Below are positions 15,276 to 24,696 of a stretch of 64,000 nt of DNA, piece by piece (positions within the stretch are counted from its first letter, which is position 1; each line of letters starts with the position of its first letter). This stretch comes from an uncultured Bacteroidales bacterium (lineage in GTDB: Bacteria > Bacteroidota > Bacteroidia > Bacteroidales > Bacteroidaceae). Under the pieces are notes generated by a model that worked only from the letters and a program-made list of their open reading frames with translations, made no database searches and was not told where the DNA came from. The DNA lies in NCBI GenBank assembly GCA_949297215.1, contig CASFRV010000001.1:1-64000 (forward strand), in the 5' to 3' direction. The translations under genes and the position numbers were made by a program.

Positions 15276-16472
15276 ATGAAAATATTGGTTATCAACTGTG
15301 GCAGCTCATCTATCAAGTATAAGCTCTACGAGATGGACGACAAGAGCGTTCTGGCTGCCGGAGGCATTGAGAAAATCGGGTTGGAGGGAGCCTTCCTCAA
15401 GGCCAAGCTCCCCGACGGAACGAGCAAGGTCATCATGGCCGACGTGCCGACGCACACCGAGGGCATCAAGCTGATGTTCGACGCCCTGCTCGACAAGGAG
15501 TTCGGCGCCATCAGCTCGCTCGACGAAATCGGTGCTGCCGGCCACCGCATCGTGCATGGCGGCGTCTTCACGAAGAGCCTCGTCGTGATGCCCGAAATCC
15601 TGCACGAGTGGGAAAAGTATATGGACCTGGCCCCGCTCCACAGCCCGGCCCACCTGAAAGGCTACGAGGCCGTCAGAAAACTGCTGCCCGAGCTGCCGCA
15701 GGTGTTCGTGTTCGACACGGCTTTCCACCAGACCATGCCGCCCAAGGCCTACATGTATGCGCTGCCCTATAAATATTATGAGCAGTATCACATCCGCCGC
15801 TACGGTGCCCACGGCACGAGCCACCGCTACGTGACGGGTCGCGTGGCAGAGTTCCTCGGCGTCGACGCTGCCGAGAAGCGCATCATCACCTGCCACATCG
15901 GCAACGGAGCCTCGATGAGCGCCGTCGACCACGGCCGCTGCGTCGACACGTCGATGGGCCTCACGCCGCTCGAAGGCCTCATGATGGGCACGCGCACGGG
16001 CGACATCGACTCGTCGGCCATCCTCTACATCATGAAGAAGGAAGGCCAGACGCCCGACGAGGCCAGCGACTTGCTCAACAAGGAAAGCGGCTTGAAGGGC
16101 TTTACGGGCATTTCGAGCGACCTGCGCGAAATCGAGCAGGCCATCCGCGAGGGCAACGACCGCGCCAAGCTCGGCATGGAGATGTACGAATATCGCATCA
16201 AGAAGTACATCGGTGCCTATGCCGCAGCCATGGGTGGCGTCGACATCATCGTCTTTACGGCAGGCGTCGGCGAACATCAGTGGGACGTGCGTGCCGGAGC
16301 GCTCGAAGGCCTCGATTTCCTCGGAATCAAGCTCGATGCCGAGAAAAACAAGAAGAATTTCGGCGAGGAGGAGGTCATCTCGACCCCCGACAGCGCCGTC
16401 ACCGTGGCCGTCATCCCTACGGACGAGGAGCTGCTCATTGCCAGCGACACGTTGGAGCTCGTGACCAAGTAA
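15276..16472 (+). CDS. ackA: Acetate kinase
   Basis: 398 residues from MKILVINCGSSSIKYKLYEM, the normal length and start. It transfers the phosphate of acetyl phosphate to ADP. The ASKHA-fold signatures are present: NCGSSSIK at the phosphate-binding loop, AAGHRIVHGG, DTAFHQTMP, AHGTSHRYV and CHIGNGASMSAV. It is second gene of the pta-ackA operon and ends in a shared terminator with the convergent exporter operon. Confidence 0.97.
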   Translation: MKILVINCGSSSIKYKLYEMDDKSVLAAGGIEKIGLEGAFLKAKLPDGTSKVIMADVPTHTEGIKLMFDALLDKEFGAISSLDEIGAAGHRIVHGGVFTKSLVVMPEILHEWEKYMDLAPLHSPAHLKGYEAVRKLLPELPQVFVFDTAFHQTMPPKAYMYALPYKYYEQYHIRRYGAHGTSHRYVTGRVAEFLGVDAAEKRIITCHIGNGASMSAVDHGRCVDTSMGLTPLEGLMMGTRTGDIDSSAILYIMKKEGQTPDEASDLLNKESGLKGFTGISSDLREIEQAIREGNDRAKLGMEMYEYRIKKYIGAYAAAMGGVDIIVFTAGVGEHQWDVRAGALEGLDFLGIKLDAEKNKKNFGEEEVISTPDSAVTVAVIPTDEELLIASDTLELVTK

Positions 16473-16500
16473 ACGCAGCCCGGCTCATCGGAAAACAAGA

Positions 16501-16535
16501 AAAGCGGAACGCTCCCGTGTGGGGCGTTCCGCTTT
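16501..16535. terminator. Bidirectional terminator, ackA / ABC exporter
   Basis: AAAGCGGAACGC (16501-16512) pairs with GCGTTCCGCTTT (16524-16535) between two convergent genes. Confidence 0.7.
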
Positions 16536-16578
16536 GTTATGGGCTGATGGCACGCAGGGGCGGCCCGGCGTGGAGGCG

Positions 16579-17820
16579 TCAGCGCTCCTTGTGGCGCAGG
16601 GCGCCGAGCCGCTCGGCAAGGCGCCGGCGGGCACCGGCGATGTCGTGCCGGTAGACGAGGCAGGCCGCGAGAAAATAGACAATGGCCTGCGCCCACAGGG
16701 CGTCCCACTCGGGGCGGACGTCGATGAGCCGGGCTCCCATGTTGTTGATTTTGACGAACCCGTTGATGCCGAAGGTCGAGGGGAAGAGATAACCCAGGTG
16801 GTGCCAGAAGGCGGGGATGGAGGCGCCGGGCCAAGAGATGCCCGAGATGAACAGCAGCGGCACGCTCGTGAAAACGATGAGCAGGATGCACGTCTCACGC
16901 CGGCGCATGAGGCCTCCCACGGTCATAGCGAAGAAGATGCACGCCAGAAGCAACGGGATGGCGAACAGGCCGATCGTCGAGGGCGCGCCGATCTGGTTCA
17001 GATGGAACAGGCGCGGCACGACGCCCAGCACGTAGACCGATAGGGGCAGGTAGATCATGAGATAGGCCATGGCTTTCCCGAAAACGATGCGCAGCAGCCC
17101 CGTGTAGTGGCGGTCGACGGGCACGGGCTCGCGGAAGCGGTTGCGCTCGCGGGCCGTGCCCGTAATCATGCCCACGCCCAGCAGCAGCGTCTGCTGGATG
17201 ATGAGCACGAGAACGGCGGGGATGAGAAACGCGGCAAAGCCTGTCGTCGGGTTATACAGGTTCACCTCTTCGTAGGCGATGGGGTGTTCCACCACTTCTG
17301 CCTGCTCCTCTGTGCCTCCTCCCGCACGCTCCACCTTTATCTCGGCGTTCATGTCGAGCGAAACGTTGGTGTTGGCCAGCAGTACGGCCTTGTAATAGAG
17401 CAGACCGCTCATGTCGGCAAAAGCGCTGACGTGCGTTTGCCGGCCGGCTGCCAGGTCGGCCGTGAAGCTTTCGGGGATGTAGACGATGCCGTAGGCCTCG
17501 CGCCGGCGAACGAGGCTTTCGGCCTGGTGCATGTCGGCGCAGCGCGCCACGATGCGTACGTCGGCCGTGGCGTCCAGACGGCGCAGGTAGCGGCGGCTCG
17601 TGGTGGAGCCGTCGGCGTCTACGACGGCGATGGGGACGTCGCGCACCACCTCGTTGGTATAGATGAAGCTGTAAAGAAGAGGATAGGCCAACGGGACGAG
17701 GAAAAAGAAGATGATCACGCCCCCGTCGCGGAAGATGGTTTTCAGCTCGTTGGTGAAAATGTAGTTCCAGTCCTCCGTGGCTTGCTTCCAGTAGTTCTTA
17801 ATGCGTTCGGTCTTCTTCAT
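16579..17820 (-). CDS. ABC-2 type transporter permease
   Basis: 413 residues. One transmembrane helix near residues 35-55 is followed by a periplasmic domain of about 170 residues (IAVVDADGSTTSRR is the usual start of this extracytoplasmic region) and then five helices in the C-terminal half. This is the YhhJ/DrrB-like layout of permeases that work with HlyD and TolC proteins. The motif LFISGISWPGASIP in the fifth helix is typical. It is the last gene of the four-gene exporter operon and overlaps the preceding permease by 4 bases. No ATP-binding domain is present in either permease. Confidence 0.88.
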   Translation of the reverse strand: MKKTERIKNYWKQATEDWNYIFTNELKTIFRDGGVIIFFFLVPLAYPLLYSFIYTNEVVRDVPIAVVDADGSTTSRRYLRRLDATADVRIVARCADMHQAESLVRRREAYGIVYIPESFTADLAAGRQTHVSAFADMSGLLYYKAVLLANTNVSLDMNAEIKVERAGGGTEEQAEVVEHPIAYEEVNLYNPTTGFAAFLIPAVLVLIIQQTLLLGVGMITGTARERNRFREPVPVDRHYTGLLRIVFGKAMAYLMIYLPLSVYVLGVVPRLFHLNQIGAPSTIGLFAIPLLLACIFFAMTVGGLMRRRETCILLIVFTSVPLLFISGISWPGASIPAFWHHLGYLFPSTFGINGFVKINNMGARLIDVRPEWDALWAQAIVYFLAACLVYRHDIAGARRRLAERLGALRHKER

Positions 17821-18977
17821 GGTTCATAATGGCAGTAGAGCAGGGCGTGCTTCAGCTTTGGCAGGAGCAGCACGGGCACGATGGCGAAAGCCAGCAGGCC
17901 GGCCACAAACGGCCAGGCGTTCATGAGCGGATAGCCGTCGAGGGCGCAGTTGACATAGAGCAGGAAATAATGGCGCAGCGGGAAGAGATAGCTGACGCCT
18001 TGCAGCACGGGGTGCATGGCCATGACGGGAAACGACATGCCGCAGATGCTGAACGAGATGACGCCCCATAGCGAGGCGAAGCTCAGGCCGAGACGCGGCG
18101 TGGGCAGCGTGGTGATCATGATGACGCCCATCCCCTGCGACGCCACGACGAAGAGCGCCATGACGAGCAGCATGGTGGCCATGCCGCAGCGGCAGGGAAA
18201 GTGGAGAAAACCGTAGAGATAGACCACATAGAGGCTGCCGACGAGCCAGAAAACGAGCGTTTGCGGCAGGAGCTTTCCTGCCAGCGCCTTCCACATGGAG
18301 CCCCGTGCCGCCAGCAGCCAGCCCCGCGCTGTTTCTTCTTTGATTTCCATACTGATGGTGTAGACCGTCACCATAAACACGAAGAGCATGAGCATGCCCG
18401 GCACGAGCGTGTTGCTCAGATAGACCGAATAGTTGAGCCAGGGGTTGCCCACGGGGTGCGAGTCGACCACGACGGGTTGCAGGAAGGCCATGGCCTGCCC
18501 CTCTGTGGCGCCCCGGGCGTAGAGCACGGTTTGCGTGGCCGCGCCCGAGACGAGCTCGGTCATGGTGCGCATGTCGCGGTAGAGCAGGGAGCCGGCGATG
18601 AGAAACGAATAGTTGGTGTAGAACGAAACGGTGGGCACCGTCTGGCGTTGCGCCTCGCGCGTGGTGCCTTCGGGGATGTAGTAGAAGCCGTAGATGAGGC
18701 CCCGCTGCATGTCGCGCCGCGCGTCGCTCACGTTGGCGTATTCGCGGACGATGTCTGTCTGTTGGAATGCGTCCAGATTGCGGGCCAGCTGGCGCGTCGT
18801 GGTGGTGCGGTCGCAGTCGACAAGGCCCAGCGGCAGATTGGTGGGTAGGCCCGACGCCATGAGCGACGTGAAAAACACGTAGCAGAAGAGCGGGGCCAGC
18901 ACCATGCAGAACCACATGAGCGGGCGGCGGGCCAGGCTGCGCACTTCGCGGACAGCCACGCGGTAGATACTCTGCAT
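17817..18977 (-). CDS. ABC-2 type transporter permease
   Basis: 386 residues with the same layout as its neighbour: an N-terminal helix (MWFCMVLAPLFCYVFFTSLM), a periplasmic domain starting PLGLVDCDRTTTTRQLARN, and five C-terminal helices with FSICGMSFPVMAM. The two permeases probably form a heterodimer that exports a drug, lipid or other small hydrophobic molecule through the HlyD and TolC proteins encoded upstream. The ATG-TGA overlap with the next gene suggests translational coupling. Confidence 0.88.
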   Translation of the reverse strand: MQSIYRVAVREVRSLARRPLMWFCMVLAPLFCYVFFTSLMASGLPTNLPLGLVDCDRTTTTRQLARNLDAFQQTDIVREYANVSDARRDMQRGLIYGFYYIPEGTTREAQRQTVPTVSFYTNYSFLIAGSLLYRDMRTMTELVSGAATQTVLYARGATEGQAMAFLQPVVVDSHPVGNPWLNYSVYLSNTLVPGMLMLFVFMVTVYTISMEIKEETARGWLLAARGSMWKALAGKLLPQTLVFWLVGSLYVVYLYGFLHFPCRCGMATMLLVMALFVVASQGMGVIMITTLPTPRLGLSFASLWGVISFSICGMSFPVMAMHPVLQGVSYLFPLRHYFLLYVNCALDGYPLMNAWPFVAGLLAFAIVPVLLLPKLKHALLYCHYEP

Positions 18978-19026
18978 TTTTCTTTCCTTCTTGATGAAAC
19001 GGAGGCGAGGCGTCAGCTTGCGCAGC

Positions 19027-20022
19027 TCAGCGGGCCGGCGTCAGGACCGACATGCCCGGGCGCAGCCCTGCCACCGGGGCCAACGGCGCGGCCTTCACCT
19101 CGAACGTCTTCATGTCGAACTGCCCCGTCGTCTTGGTGGCTTTCCAGGCGGCGTAGCTCCCCAGGTCTTTCATGTAGAACACGCGGAGCTGTACCTTGCG
19201 GTCACCCAGGGCGGGTATGGTGGCTTCGAACGTCTGGTTCATGGCGAAGCCGGCCAGATGATCCTCGCGCACGTTGAACGTCACCCACATGTCGTCCATG
19301 ATGGCTACGTTCATGATGGGTGCGCCCGAGCCGACCAGTTCGCCCACCTGCGGGAAAATGTCGGTCACTTCGCCGTCGTGCGATGCCGTGAGCACGGTTT
19401 CGGCCACGTAGGAGCCTGCTTCCGACACGGCGCCGCGGGCTCGGTCCACCAGGGCGCGGGCGGCTTCCTTGTCCTCGCGTTCGGCTCCGTTGCGGGCCAT
19501 GTCGTATTGCGCTTTGGCGGCCTTTTCCGTGGCGATGGCGGCATCGCGCTGTGCCGTGACCTCGTCGAGCTTTTGCGCCGTGACCACGCCTTGGTCGTAC
19601 AGGCGGCTGACGCGGCTGTACGACTTTTCGGCGATGGTCACGCCGGCCTTGGCCTTCTGCCACATCTCATAGGCTGCGCTCACCTGCTCCTGCCGTGCGC
19701 CTTTCATGGCCTTGCGGTCCTGTGCGGCGGCGGCTGCCTCGGCGGCGCGGGCCTGGGCGAGCTTGGCCTCGACGTCGGGGGCTTCGAGCAGGGCCAGCGT
19801 GTCGCCCCGGCGGACGTGCTGGCCTTCCTTCACGCGGTATTCAAGGATGCGGCCGGGCACCTTGCTCGAAACGCGGTACTCGTCGACGTCGGCTTGTCCC
19901 TGTATGGTGTCGGTTACGGGGCGGAAGGCAAAAAATCCGCACACGCCCACGAGGACAACCACGCCCACAACGATGAGGAGGGCGGGGAGGAGGTTTACTT
20001 TGTTTTCGCGTTTGCTTGACAT
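19027..20022 (-). CDS. HlyD-family periplasmic adaptor (membrane fusion protein)
   Basis: 331 residues. An N-terminal membrane anchor (LLPALLIVVGVVVLVGVCGF, about 11-30) is followed by a biotinyl-lipoyl-like half motif (SSKVPGRILEYRVKEGQHV), a long Ala/Lys/Glu-rich coiled coil (about 85-200), the second lipoyl half (LTASHDGEVTDIFPQVGELV) and a beta-barrel domain. It links inner-membrane permeases to the TolC-like channel encoded just upstream. The C-terminus ends at GLRPGMSVLTPAR, a normal end for the family. Confidence 0.92.
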   Translation of the reverse strand: MSSKRENKVNLLPALLIVVGVVVLVGVCGFFAFRPVTDTIQGQADVDEYRVSSKVPGRILEYRVKEGQHVRRGDTLALLEAPDVEAKLAQARAAEAAAAAQDRKAMKGARQEQVSAAYEMWQKAKAGVTIAEKSYSRVSRLYDQGVVTAQKLDEVTAQRDAAIATEKAAKAQYDMARNGAEREDKEAARALVDRARGAVSEAGSYVAETVLTASHDGEVTDIFPQVGELVGSGAPIMNVAIMDDMWVTFNVREDHLAGFAMNQTFEATIPALGDRKVQLRVFYMKDLGSYAAWKATKTTGQFDMKTFEVKAAPLAPVAGLRPGMSVLTPAR

Positions 20023-20089
20023 AATGCTTGTGGTGGTTTTGTTTACGGGATGAAACGGAGGTTGCGGCGCGTGCCGCGCCGCAGGGCGC

Positions 20090-21559
20090 TCAGCGGGTGC
20101 CGGCGTCGAGTGTGCCGAGCGATTTTTGCAGGATGACGCGCGTTATTTTGGCGTCGATCTGCGCGTCTATCTTGTTGCTGTGGGCCTCAAGCCAGGCGGT
20201 TTGTGCGGCCAGCACGTCGCTTGTGCTGATGACGCCCTCGCGGAACCCCACGGTGGCGGTGCGCAGGTTTTCTTCGGCCTGCTCCATGTGTTTCAGGCTG
20301 AGTTGCAGCTTCTTGTCGGCCTCGTTCACGTTGAAGGCCGACTGATGCACTTGCAGCTCGATCTTTTCGCGGGCGTCTTCCATTTGCAGGCGGGCCACGG
20401 TGGCCTCGGCCTGTGCGGCGTTCATCTTATATCGTGCCTCGCCCCAGTGCCATACGGGCAGGCGCAGCGTCACGCCCACGTTCCACGTGCCGCGCAGCTT
20501 GTTTTCGAAGCCGTTGAAGACCGAGGGCGTGGTGAGCAGATAGCCGCCCGTCAGGGCCAGCTGCGGCAGCCGGGCCGCGCGCTCCACCTTGACCTTTTGT
20601 TCATAGATGTCCACGGCCGTTTGCAGTTGCGCCAGTTCGGGGCGCATGGCAAAGGCGCGTGCGGCGTCGGGCGTGGCGGCCGTGGTGTCGGCGGTGAGCT
20701 CCTGCAAGCGCTCGTCGGCGGTCTGCACGTCGGTGTCGAGCGGCAGTCCGCACACCTGGCAGAGCAGCATGCGCGAGAGCGTCAGGCCGTCGTTCACTTT
20801 TGTGAGCGTCATTTCGGCCTCGTTCACCTTGACGCTGACGGCCAGCCGGTTGGCCCGCGTGGCCAGTCCCTCGGCCATCATTTTCTCCACGTCGCTTTGC
20901 AGGTGGCGCAGCATGTCGAGATAGTTTTCGGCCAGCTTTTTCTTGTTCACCAGCGAAACGACCTGCCAATAGGCGCGGTCGGTTTCAAGGATGACGTCCT
21001 GGCGGTCGGCCCGCAGCTGCTCGCCGGCGATTTGCCCGGCATATTTTGTGATGCGGTCGTAGGCTTTGATTTTTCCGCCCATATATAAAGGCTGCGTCAG
21101 GACGATGGCGGCGCCGCCCATGTTGCGTGTGTCGGTGTCGAAGGCGTTGACGAGGCGCTGTCCCGCGGCGTCGAGCGCGGGCGGCAGCTGCGAGCCGATG
21201 GCGCCCACGAGCGGAGCCAGGTCGGGAAACTGTTGCAGGATGGCGCCCGCCGCCTGGTTCAGGCCGGCGCCCAGTTGCGTGCCCAGCGTGGAGAGCGACT
21301 GCTTCTGTCCGTCGCTCAGGAGAGAAATCTGGTCGCCCGTGCGCATGTAGCCGGCCATGACGGCCACCGAGGGCAGATAGTTGGTGCGTGCCGCCTTGCG
21401 GTCGTAGAGCGCCTTGTCGGCCTGTGCGTGGCCGATGGCCAGCGTTTTGTTGCCCGCCAGGGCCAGGGCCCGGCAGCTGTCGAGCGAGAGCACGCGCTGG
21501 CCGTATGCGTTCGGCAAGATGCAGCACAGCAGGGCAAAGGTAAGGAGCGTTCGTTTCAT
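20090..21559 (-). CDS. TolC-family outer-membrane efflux protein
   Basis: 489 residues from MKRTLLTFALLCC. The upstream in-frame sequence has no similarity. A signal peptide ends near NAYG. The mature protein shows the two homologous halves of outer-membrane efflux channels, with long amphipathic helices and beta-strand segments such as IVLTQPLYMGGKIKAYDRI and VGVTLRLPVWHWGEARYK. It is the first gene of the exporter operon. A TACATTTG -7 box lies at 21605-21612. No regulator gene (TetR or AraC type) adjoins it, unlike many such operons. Confidence 0.92.
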   Translation of the reverse strand: MKRTLLTFALLCCILPNAYGQRVLSLDSCRALALAGNKTLAIGHAQADKALYDRKAARTNYLPSVAVMAGYMRTGDQISLLSDGQKQSLSTLGTQLGAGLNQAAGAILQQFPDLAPLVGAIGSQLPPALDAAGQRLVNAFDTDTRNMGGAAIVLTQPLYMGGKIKAYDRITKYAGQIAGEQLRADRQDVILETDRAYWQVVSLVNKKKLAENYLDMLRHLQSDVEKMMAEGLATRANRLAVSVKVNEAEMTLTKVNDGLTLSRMLLCQVCGLPLDTDVQTADERLQELTADTTAATPDAARAFAMRPELAQLQTAVDIYEQKVKVERAARLPQLALTGGYLLTTPSVFNGFENKLRGTWNVGVTLRLPVWHWGEARYKMNAAQAEATVARLQMEDAREKIELQVHQSAFNVNEADKKLQLSLKHMEQAEENLRTATVGFREGVISTSDVLAAQTAWLEAHSNKIDAQIDAKITRVILQKSLGTLDAGTR

Positions 21560-21742
21560 GGTTCGTCTGTTCTTCTCGTGCAGGCCGCGGCGGGCCCGCT
21601 GTTGCAAATGTATGTCTTTTTTCCCGATGCGGCCCGGCGTTTCCCGCAATTTGGAATAATCTTCCCGCCAAAGCGAAACGTTTATGCCGTCCGCGGCGTG
21701 TGTTTTGCAGCCTGCTCGCGACGGCGGGCCGGCTGCAAACGC

Positions 21743-21778
21743 AAAAAAGCGGCCTGCTTGCCGAAACAAGCAGGCCGC
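21743..21778 (-). terminator. Rho-independent terminator of pyrH
   Basis: GCGGCCTGCTTG (21749-21760) pairs with CAAGCAGGCCGC (21767-21778), followed on the minus strand by six T (plus-strand A-run 21743-21748). Confidence 0.85.
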
Positions 21779-21820
21779 AGACGTTGCCGGGCCGGCGGCA
21801 GGCGCAGGTGCCCGGCGGGT

Positions 21821-22534
21821 TTAGGCGTTGTGGACGAGGGTGCCTATCTCTTCGCCCTCGAGCACGCGTTTCAAGTTGCCGTAGACGTCCATGTTGAAGA
21901 CGTATATGGGCAGGTTGTTCTCTTTGCACATGGCTGTGGCGGTGAGGTCCATCACTTTCAGGCCGCGGTTGTACACTTCGTCGAAGCTGATGTCGTGAAA
22001 CTTCACGGCCGACGGGTCTTTCTCGGGGTCGGCCGTGTAGACGCCGTCGACCCGCGTTCCTTTCATCATGACGTCGGCCTCTATCTCGATGGCCCGCAGC
22101 GACGAGCCCGTGTCGGTCGTGAAATAAGGGTTCCCCGTGCCGCCGCTCATTATGACGATCTCGCCGCGTTCAAGCGCCTCGATGGCTTTCCACTTGGTGT
22201 AAAACTCGCCGATGGGCTCCATGCGGATGGCCGTCAGCACGCGGTTTTTCACGCCGGCCGCGTCGAGCGCCGAACTCAGCGCCAGGCTGTTGATAACCGT
22301 GGCGCACATGCCCATCTGGTCGCCCTTGACGCGGTCGAAGCCCTTGCCCGCACCGCTCAGTCCGCGGAAGATGTTGCCACCGCCGATGACGATGCCAATC
22401 TGCACGCCCATGGCGGCGGCTTCCTTGATTTGTGTGGCATATTCGTTCAGGCGCTTCACGTCGATGCCGTAGCCTTGTTCGCCCATGAGGCTTTCGCCGC
22501 TGAGTTTGAGGAGTATTCTCTTGAATGTAGCCAT
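21821..22534 (-). CDS. pyrH: UMP kinase
   Basis: 237 residues, normal length. It phosphorylates UMP to UDP in pyrimidine nucleotide synthesis. It belongs to the amino-acid-kinase fold: KRILLKLSGESLMG at the N-terminus, IGIVIGGGNIFRG at the phosphate loop, and GGTGNPYFTTDTGSSLRA. It is read last in the series MATE, birA, mmcQ, yraN, 76 bases after the MATE gene, and ends in a strong terminator. Confidence 0.97.
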   Translation of the reverse strand: MATFKRILLKLSGESLMGEQGYGIDVKRLNEYATQIKEAAAMGVQIGIVIGGGNIFRGLSGAGKGFDRVKGDQMGMCATVINSLALSSALDAAGVKNRVLTAIRMEPIGEFYTKWKAIEALERGEIVIMSGGTGNPYFTTDTGSSLRAIEIEADVMMKGTRVDGVYTADPEKDPSAVKFHDISFDEVYNRGLKVMDLTATAMCKENNLPIYVFNMDVYGNLKRVLEGEEIGTLVHNA

Positions 22535-22610
22535 GTGTTATAGGATTTTGATGTGTGAAAGATGTGTTTCCTTTGCGATATGGTGTGACAAATATACGAA
22601 TTCCTGCTCT

Positions 22611-23921
22611 TTACCTGCCTATGCGCCTCATAATCTTTGGTAGAAACAGCGCCTGGACGGCTCCGCGCATGAAGAGATAGAGCAGGAAGGCCGTCCACAG
22701 GGCGTGGTTGCCCCAGGCAGAGCGCAGGGCAAGGAAGGCGGCAAAGAAGCAGGCGGCCGCGGCCCCCATCCCGGCGAGCATCTCGCGCGTGGACGTCGTG
22801 CCGATAAAGAGCCCGTCGAGCAGGAATGCCCCGAAACTCAGTACGGGCAGCGCCACCACGTAGGGCAGATAGCGCCCGGCCTCGCCAACCACCGCCGCGT
22901 CGTCGGTGAGCAGGCCGATGAGCAGGCTGCCCCCGCAGGCGTAGAGCGCGGTGAAGGCCAGCGCCAGCGCGCTGCACCAGCCCAGCAGCCTCCCGGCCAT
23001 GTGGCGGAAGCTCTGGCGGTCGGCTGCCCCGGCGTAGCGGCCGCCCAGGGCCTCGCCGGCGTAGGCAAAACCGTCCATCACGTAGGAAAAGATGACGAAG
23101 AACTGCATGAGCAGCGCGTTGGCGGCCAGCACGAGGTCGCCGCCGGCGGCTCCCGCCGAGGTGAAGCCGGTGGTGACGGCCACCAGGCAGAGCGTGCGCA
23201 GGAAGATGTCGCGGTTCACGGCGAAGAAGCGGCTGAGCGCGCCGCGCTCGGCCACGTCGCGCCAGCAGATGCGGGGCGTCGTGGGGCGGTAGCGGCACAG
23301 CCACCACAGGGCGGCCATGAGCAGCCCCGCATATTGGGCAATGAGCGTGCCGGCGGCCACGCCTTCCACCTTCCACCCCGCTCCGAAGACGAAGGTCACG
23401 CTGGCCGTAATGTTGACGACGTTCTGCGTCACGGCAATGTACATGGGGATGCGTGCGTTCTGCATGCCGAGAAACCAGCCCGTGAAGCTGTAAAGCCCCA
23501 GTACGGCCGGGGCGCCCCAGACGAGCACGTCGTAGTAGGTGCGAGCCGTGCGTTTCACCTCGTCCGTGGCGTCGAGCAGGCGGAAGGCCAGATCGCCCAG
23601 CGGCTTTTGCAGCAGGACGAACAGCAGTCCGCAGCTCAGCGCCACGCTCAGCGCCCGCAGCAGCACGCGGGCGCTTTCGTCTGTGCGGCCGGCGCCGTAG
23701 GCCTGCGAGGTGAGGCCGCCCGTGCCCATACGCAGGAAGCCGAAGAGCCAGTAGACCATGTTGAAAATCATGCCTCCCACGGCGATGGCCCCGATATAGG
23801 CCGGAGCGCCCATGTGGCCCGCGATGGCCGTGTCGGTCAGCCCGAGCAGCGGCACCGTAATGTTGGAAACGATGCTCGGCAGGGCGATGTGCAGGATTTT
23901 TCTGTCCATGCCTCTACCCAT
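22611..23921 (-). CDS. MATE-family efflux transporter (DinF-like)
   Basis: 436 residues with about twelve transmembrane segments. The N-terminal signature IALPSIVSNITVPLLGLTDTAIAG and GTGGLTSQAYGAG place it in the DinF branch of the MATE family, sodium- or proton-driven exporters of drugs and other compounds. I chose the ATG at 23921 because GGAGGAG lies 5 bases upstream of it on the coding strand; the Met four codons on is the alternative. The start overlaps the end of birA by 8 bases, so the genes are likely co-translated. Confidence 0.92.
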   Translation of the reverse strand: MGRGMDRKILHIALPSIVSNITVPLLGLTDTAIAGHMGAPAYIGAIAVGGMIFNMVYWLFGFLRMGTGGLTSQAYGAGRTDESARVLLRALSVALSCGLLFVLLQKPLGDLAFRLLDATDEVKRTARTYYDVLVWGAPAVLGLYSFTGWFLGMQNARIPMYIAVTQNVVNITASVTFVFGAGWKVEGVAAGTLIAQYAGLLMAALWWLCRYRPTTPRICWRDVAERGALSRFFAVNRDIFLRTLCLVAVTTGFTSAGAAGGDLVLAANALLMQFFVIFSYVMDGFAYAGEALGGRYAGAADRQSFRHMAGRLLGWCSALALAFTALYACGGSLLIGLLTDDAAVVGEAGRYLPYVVALPVLSFGAFLLDGLFIGTTSTREMLAGMGAAAACFFAAFLALRSAWGNHALWTAFLLYLFMRGAVQALFLPKIMRRIGR

Positions 23922-24696
23922 GGTTCTCCTCCTCGGGTTCGAACTTCACTTCCTTGAACGCATACGTGCGGAGGCGCCCCGTCGCGTCGCGCAGGACGAG
24001 GCGGCCGTCGGGCCTGACGGCATGGATGCAGGCGCTGAAAGGCCCCGCGGCGTCGCTGAACGGGTGCAGCCCCTCGCGGCGGTAGAGGCGGGCGGCGTAT
24101 CGCTCGTCCACGGTGGCGGCTCCGCCGTCGCGCAGCAGGCGATAGTAGGCGCAGAAGCGGTGGAGAATGGCGGAAAGCAGCGGGCCGCGCTCTGTGTCGC
24201 GGCCCAGCAGTTGGCGCATCGACACGGGGTTGGGCGCGTCGCCCTCGAAGCGTTGCTGGTTCACGTTGAGGCCCACGCCCGCGCGCGTGTTATATATATG
24301 TGTGCCGCGTAGGTCGTGCTCGAGCAGCATGCCGCAGATTTTTCTGTCGCCGGCATAGATGTCGTTGGGCCACTTCACGCTCACCTCCGCGGGCAGCACG
24401 TCGAGGCTCTCGGCCACGGCCAGCGCCAGGGCCTCCGACAGACGAAACTGTCCGCCCGCGCTCACAAACGTGGGGTGGAAGGCAAAGCTGAACAGCAGGT
24501 TCCGCCCGGCGGCAGCCTCCCATACGGTGCCCCGCTGCCCGTGGCCCGCGGTTTGAAAGTCGGTGGTCACGAGCACAAACTCTTCGCTGCGCGCCGCGAG
24601 GTCGGGGCGCAGCAGGCAGAGCATGGTGGAGTCGGTCGTGGGCAGGTGCAGGTGGTAAAATCCGCGGGGCAGATTAAGCGAGTCGGTCATAGGCAT
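23914..24696 (-). CDS. birA: Biotin--[acetyl-CoA-carboxylase] ligase, catalytic form
   Basis: About 260 residues. It attaches biotin to the carboxyl-carrier protein. Family signatures are TDFQTAGHGQRGTVWEA, VKWPNDIYAGDRKICGMLLE and GVGLNVNQ. There is no N-terminal DNA-binding domain, so this is a ligase only, not a repressor. The start is uncertain: a GTG at 24699, ATG at 24696 and ATG at 24690 are all in frame, and each overlaps the end of the MmcQ/YjbR gene. The biotin loop normally reads GRGRRGR; here GHGQRGT keeps the glycines but lacks two arginines, as in several Bacteroidota enzymes. Confidence 0.92.
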   Translation of the reverse strand: MPMTDSLNLPRGFYHLHLPTTDSTMLCLLRPDLAARSEEFVLVTTDFQTAGHGQRGTVWEAAAGRNLLFSFAFHPTFVSAGGQFRLSEALALAVAESLDVLPAEVSVKWPNDIYAGDRKICGMLLEHDLRGTHIYNTRAGVGLNVNQQRFEGDAPNPVSMRQLLGRDTERGPLLSAILHRFCAYYRLLRDGGAATVDERYAARLYRREGLHPFSDAAGPFSACIHAVRPDGRLVLRDATGRLRTYAFKEVKFEPEEENHG

